8,443 bases of DNA from Chitinispirillales bacterium (GTDB lineage: Bacteria; Fibrobacterota; Chitinivibrionia; Chitinivibrionales; Chitinivibrionaceae), in assembly GCA_031254455.1 (NCBI GenBank), contig JAIRUI010000036.1:1-8443 (forward strand). The letters are read 5' to 3'. A program made the position numbers and the translations under genes. How positions within the stretch are numbered: position 1 is the first letter of the stretch; each line of letters begins with the position of its first letter. Shown piece by piece: positions 6,801 through 8,443 of this stretch. A model generated the notes under the pieces. The model saw only the letters and a list, made by a program, of their open reading frames with translations. It did no database searches and was not told the origin of the DNA.

Positions 6801-6907
6801 TTATATTTTCTACCGTCGGTTCGCTGCTGATAATACCCTGCGTTTACGGAGTTATGGACGACGCGGCGAGAAAATTCGGTGTGAAAATGCGTTTGGAAGG
6901 TGAATAA
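3827..6907 (+). CDS. RND-family efflux transporter, inner-membrane subunit (AcrB/MdtB-like)
   Basis: The 1026-aa protein has the length and layout of hydrophobe/amphiphile or metal RND pumps, which use the proton gradient to export substrates across the envelope. TM1 is near residues 11-30. A large periplasmic porter region follows to about 330 and begins with YPGVSAIDVE. TM2-TM6 lie near 335-480, TM7 near 515-537, a second porter region at about 545-845, and TM8-TM12 up to about 1010. In TM4 the usual Asp-Asp pair is Asp400-His401 (GMLVDHSIVILE). In TM10 the usual Lys is Asn922, followed by Asp923 (GIATNDAIVL). The TM11 arginine seems kept in RLRPII (952-957). The start is TTG with AAGAGG upstream. 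No membrane-fusion or outer-membrane partner gene is present. thiH begins directly after the stop. Substrate is unknown. Confidence 0.93.
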   Translation: MNYGKFSVNNSVFLNILMATVFVFGAVSLIRLPKEAMSDISYNWGIIMVYYPGVSAIDVEKSVTAKIENEISDVKKLKKIISLTQEGLTYMMVEFDDGISDDEFRIRFSDLQKKVTKVQLPDGVLDPYVTEVSISEFMPVIQLNIERDSSLSEEHINVIARAIRDDLLSVKNVSTVQIIGGRDREVEIAVNREITEAIGINVSEIVNAVQNRHVSVPAGVLKTAAENYFVRTEGEIADRKDFGEIIIRQRNGSNIKIRDVATISDGLAKSNYDMRYNGGNVISFSISKSSQGNSLDVVKAVKEKVKEYEQKNKNIKFFWSGDTTVQILDTLKVLGNNAVGGVILLFLIMFLFLGWRNALVSCIEIPLTMAAVFWVMQLYGETLNGNTMFALVLVFGMLVDHSIVILESMYRYVQNGKDKISAAIEGTNEVATPVISATLTTSAVLLPLVLLPGIMGKFMRPIPILISLALIISTVFALLFIPMHFAEFGDKANKEPDWFVKFRDFFRKIITACYAHRIKALLFTLLFMVIVLVGSSPFVTAQLFDTEMLSYFTIDVELVRGSSREKTNKIVEQIEKRILPLIGNGEIDGVSTSVGYQETDRQWNSRDNIAQIKVLIAERSEGRKRGIPSIMRDVEKLCKGISGAEKIEFHTIMGGPPVEKPILVQVIGDDFDEMVQVSDRIQRKLAAYKDLHNISDDFERVSPELAVKINEQAAAQYGLSVAQIGSFLRMGIEGVKIATWFDSNDEVDVVVRFDDASKSSIEQIETLRIPTAHGLFVPFSAVARLIPNNGIAQINRIDRKRTIKITADIYDKASVVQINKEIVEWFNEEIAKNYPTTKISLEGEFAEYSDMLGGLIPLFFFGMFLLYLILGTQFKSYLQPFLMFFSIPLAGIGVVLFLAISSTPVSVVVLFAIAALAGIATNDAIVLISYINHLRKTGFDTSQAVIEGTIIRLRPIILTTVSTMGGLIPMAVGIGGKSLTWMPMASIIIFGLIFSTVGSLLIIPCVYGVMDDAARKFGVKMRLEGE
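6895..6900 (+). promoter_or_regulatory. Ribosome binding site for thiH inside the RND gene end
   Basis: GGAAGG lies 7 bases before the TTG at 6908. It supports that start, which begins on the base after the RND stop codon. Confidence 0.55.
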
Positions 6908-7960
6908 TTGCTGAGTTTTGAAGAAGAAATTAATTTGTTTTATTCGCAAAAAAAAATAAATAAAAATTGCGAGAAAATATTAGAATTGCTTGACGAAAAA
7001 AATGATTTGGAATATCTGGCTAAAGAATCGCAGCGACTGACAAAGCAGTATTTTGGAAGCGCGATAAAACTTTTCACTCCGCTTTATATTTCAAATTATT
7101 GTACTAACGGCTGTGTGTATTGTTCGTTTCGCAGGGAAAATAAAATCGTGCGTAAGCAATTGAACGAGCGTCAAATTCACGAACAGTGCGAAAGAATTGC
7201 AAAGACCGGATTGCGGCAAATTTTGGTTTTGACGGGTGAAGCGTCGAAATTCACGACTTTTGAGTACGTCAAAAATTCGCTGAAAATAATTTCGCAGTAT
7301 TTTTCATCGCTGAACGTTGAAATTTATCCGCTTGAAATAGAGCGGTACAAAATTTTGAGTGAAGAAATCGGCGTTGACGGAGTAACGATGTATCAAGAAA
7401 CATACAATCGAAAACTTTACGAGAAATATCACCTGTTCGGCAAAAAAAAGGACTATTTGTGGCGCTTAAACGGGCTTGCAAGGGCAAGCGAGGCGGGAAT
7501 GCGAAACGTTCAATTAGGTGCGCTTTTGGGATTGGACGACCCAAAAACCGAACTTTTGGCGCTTGCGCTTCATATCGATTGGCTTCAAAAAAATTTCCCC
7601 GAAACCGATGTGAGCGTCTCTTTTCCGCGAATACGACCGATTGAAAACGGCGCTAAATACGATTTTTTTGAGGTAAGCGATAAATTTTACGCAAGAATTA
7701 TTGCGTCGTTTCGGATAGTTTATCCGAATTTGTCTATTACGCTTTCTACTCGCGAAACTAAGAAAATGCGTAACGGACTTTTGAACTTCGGCATAACCAA
7801 AATTTCCGCCGGCGTTTCTACTGCGGTAGGGGAGAGCAAAGACAGCGGCTCACAATTTGAAATAGCCGACGAGAGAAGCGTCGATGAAATTTGTCGATAC
7901 TTGACTGAAAACGAATTCCAAGCGGTTTTTCACGATTGGAATTTTGAGTTGCTTAGATGA
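6908..7960 (+). CDS. thiH: 2-iminoacetate synthase ThiH (radical SAM tyrosine lyase)
   Basis: ThiH splits L-tyrosine with a SAM-derived radical, giving 2-iminoacetate (dehydroglycine) for thiazole synthesis in thiamin formation and releasing p-cresol. It is the oxygen-sensitive alternative to glycine oxidase ThiO. The 350-aa protein has the cluster motif CX3CX2C at C65, C69 and C72 (CTNGCVYC) after a helical N-terminus, the LTGEA segment near residue 98, and the C-terminal GVSTAVG and HDWN segments typical of this group. Length is slightly below the usual 370-380. It is not HydG, because the long C-terminal domain with its extra cluster cysteines is missing. It starts with TTG immediately after the RND stop codon, so it is very likely in one transcript with the transporter. 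No thiG, thiS, thiF or thiC is in the window. Confidence 0.92.
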   Translation: MLSFEEEINLFYSQKKINKNCEKILELLDEKNDLEYLAKESQRLTKQYFGSAIKLFTPLYISNYCTNGCVYCSFRRENKIVRKQLNERQIHEQCERIAKTGLRQILVLTGEASKFTTFEYVKNSLKIISQYFSSLNVEIYPLEIERYKILSEEIGVDGVTMYQETYNRKLYEKYHLFGKKKDYLWRLNGLARASEAGMRNVQLGALLGLDDPKTELLALALHIDWLQKNFPETDVSVSFPRIRPIENGAKYDFFEVSDKFYARIIASFRIVYPNLSITLSTRETKKMRNGLLNFGITKISAGVSTAVGESKDSGSQFEIADERSVDEICRYLTENEFQAVFHDWNFELLR

Positions 7961-8177
7961 AAACTTTACCTTTTTTCTCCGTCATTGCGAACGCTCCGAT
8001 TTTAATGTTAACAATACATTTATTCGTATAAACCCAAATTGTCCATTAGCCCATTTTTCATTTATTAGGGACTTATATACTCTTTTCAAAACTCATTGAA
8101 AAATGAAACAAGAGTAAAGATTCTCCTGTTAACATCATTTTCTTTTTTCTCTTTCTCCTTTAATTTATTTAAAAAGT
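7961..8177. other. Non-coding stretch after thiH
   Basis: No supported gene is seen here. Visible items are a short CGTCATTGCGAACG motif (7980-7993), two copies of the palindrome TGTTAACA (8006-8013 and 8127-8134), and an A+T-rich 9-bp inverted repeat, CATTTTTCA (8052-8060) with TGAAAAATG (8097-8105). None is a clear terminator. On the plus strand only reading frames of about 25 codons without ribosome sites occur. Confidence 0.5.
7980..7993 (+). repeat. Possible remnant of an interspersed CGTCATTGCGA-type repeat
   Basis: The sequence CGTCATTGCGAACG resembles the start of short dispersed intergenic repeats found in many bacterial genomes. Only one partial copy is in the window, so it cannot be shown to be repeated here. 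Confidence 0.3.
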
Positions 8178-8294
8178 TTACGAGTAAGCCATAAATGATC
8201 TCTGTAAAAAAATTTGTATTTCGCTTGGTTCAATTGTTTGTGGAATTCTTTCTAATTCGTTTTCGTCAATAATAGAGGTGTTCACAACAATAAA
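8178..8294 (-). pseudogene. Possible 3' fragment of a minus-strand gene cut by the insertion sequence
   Basis: The minus strand is open for 38 codons from the edge of the insertion sequence to a TAA at 8180-8178. It reads FIVVNTSIIDENELERIPQT, then IEPSEIQIFLQRSFMAYS. The composition looks like ordinary protein (mixed charged and hydrophobic residues, a plausible helix at the end), unlike most stray frames in this A+T-rich stretch. On the upstream side it meets a stop codon (TAA at 8297-8295) exactly where the insertion sequence begins, which fits a gene whose front part lies beyond the element. I recognise no family. An open run of this length can also occur by chance, so this is a tentative call. 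Confidence 0.3.
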
Positions 8295-8297
8295 TTA

Positions 8298-8443
8298 GAC
8301 CTCTTGCGAAATCAATAATTTTTAAATTGATTATGGATTTTTCTTGTTTGTTTTTTAAATTATATTATTTTCCACTCTATGAAATACGAAAACATAAAAA
8401 ATTACTCCGACGCTCAATTTCGTCGGATCACAGGTTTGAAACG
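8298..8443 (+). mobile_element. Left end of an IS5-family insertion sequence (runs off the window)
   Basis: The sequence GACCTCTTGCGAAATC at 8298-8313 resembles the terminal inverted repeats of IS5-type elements. About 80 bases further a transposase N-terminus begins. TTA at 8295-8297 could be the 3-bp target duplication (TNA), but the other end lies outside the window and cannot be compared. The exact boundary may be off by a few bases. Confidence 0.65.
8379..8443 (+). CDS. IS5-type transposase, N-terminal 21 residues only
   Basis: The frame starts at ATG 8379 and is open to the window edge, reading MKYENIKNYSDAQ then FRRITGLK. This matches the characteristic N-terminus of transposases with the helix-turn-helix domain that precedes a DDE (DDE_Tnp_4-like) catalytic domain in IS5-family elements, where an MKYE start and an FRRLTGVK-type segment are common (recalled family knowledge). 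No clear ribosome site precedes the ATG, which is common for transposases. The catalytic domain is outside the window, so whether the element is intact cannot be judged. Confidence 0.75.
   Translation, partial: MKYENIKNYSDAQFRRITGLK

Noticed and set aside
6908..7960. HydG (hydrogenase maturation tyrosine lyase) as an alternative for thiH
   Set aside because: The C-terminal extension with auxiliary-cluster cysteines is absent, and the length fits ThiH.
7957..8031. 24-codon hydrophobic frame overlapping the thiH stop by ATGA (begins MKTLPFFSVIAN)
   Set aside because: There is no ribosome site, it is very short, and part of it is encoded by the CGTCATTGCGA repeat-like motif, so it is probably not a gene.
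8052..8105. CATTTTTCA/TGAAAAATG inverted repeat as a terminator or operator
   Set aside because: Low-complexity A/T arms and a 36-base loop in A+T-rich DNA make this likely chance.
8070..8138. Minus-strand 21-codon frame starting near 8138 (begins MMLTGESLL)
   Set aside because: The nearest AGGAG is about 16 bases upstream, too far, and the frame is too short to support.
8195..8272. 25-codon plus-strand frame starting at ATG 8195
   Set aside because: It has no ribosome site and is antisense to the more protein-like minus-strand fragment.
1..8443. CRISPR array, tRNA or rRNA genes
   Set aside because: No regularly spaced direct repeats and no tRNA- or rRNA-like sequence were seen on either strand.

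Overview
The window is an A+T-rich stretch of a bacterial chromosome. RND-type transporter genes point to a Gram-negative, double-membrane cell. A cheW gene points to chemotaxis, and ThiH (the anaerobic route to the thiazole precursor) plus a second radical SAM enzyme point to an anaerobe. Strong AAGGAG-type ribosome sites and several TTG start codons recur. The strong Shine-Dalgarno signals argue against Bacteroidota. A gut-type or sediment anaerobe such as a Fibrobacterota relative is possible, but I cannot fix the phylum from this sequence.

Layout from left to right. Positions 1-982 hold the C-terminal third of UvrA (+ strand, 5' end outside the window). Convergent to it is a two-gene minus-strand unit: an 89-aa basic Ala/Ser-rich protein (2244-1975), then 2 bases later a radical SAM protein with a cysteine-rich C-terminus (1972-1007). 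A short divergent promoter region (2245-2342) separates this unit from a plus-strand cheW-panD pair (2343-3208). After a hairpin that may be a terminator comes a pair of overlapping tiny membrane-protein genes (3432-3605 and 3602-3715). The second of these is only 37 codons long. Next are a 1026-aa RND transporter (3827-6907) and thiH (6908-7960), which abut with no gap and are presumably co-transcribed. The last 480 bases are mostly non-coding. They contain a possible truncated minus-strand gene end (8294-8178) next to the left end of an IS5-type insertion sequence, whose transposase starts at 8379 and runs off the window.

Most genes are ordinary household functions in unusual company: DNA repair, chemotaxis coupling, pantothenate and thiamin precursor synthesis, and efflux. 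The items most worth a second look are the small-protein/radical SAM pair, which has the gene order of a peptide-modification (RiPP) locus; the lone RND pump, which lacks partner genes and has an altered proton-relay motif, fused transcriptionally to thiH; and the tiny membrane-protein pair. No fully convincing new system is visible. The radical SAM pair is the best candidate.
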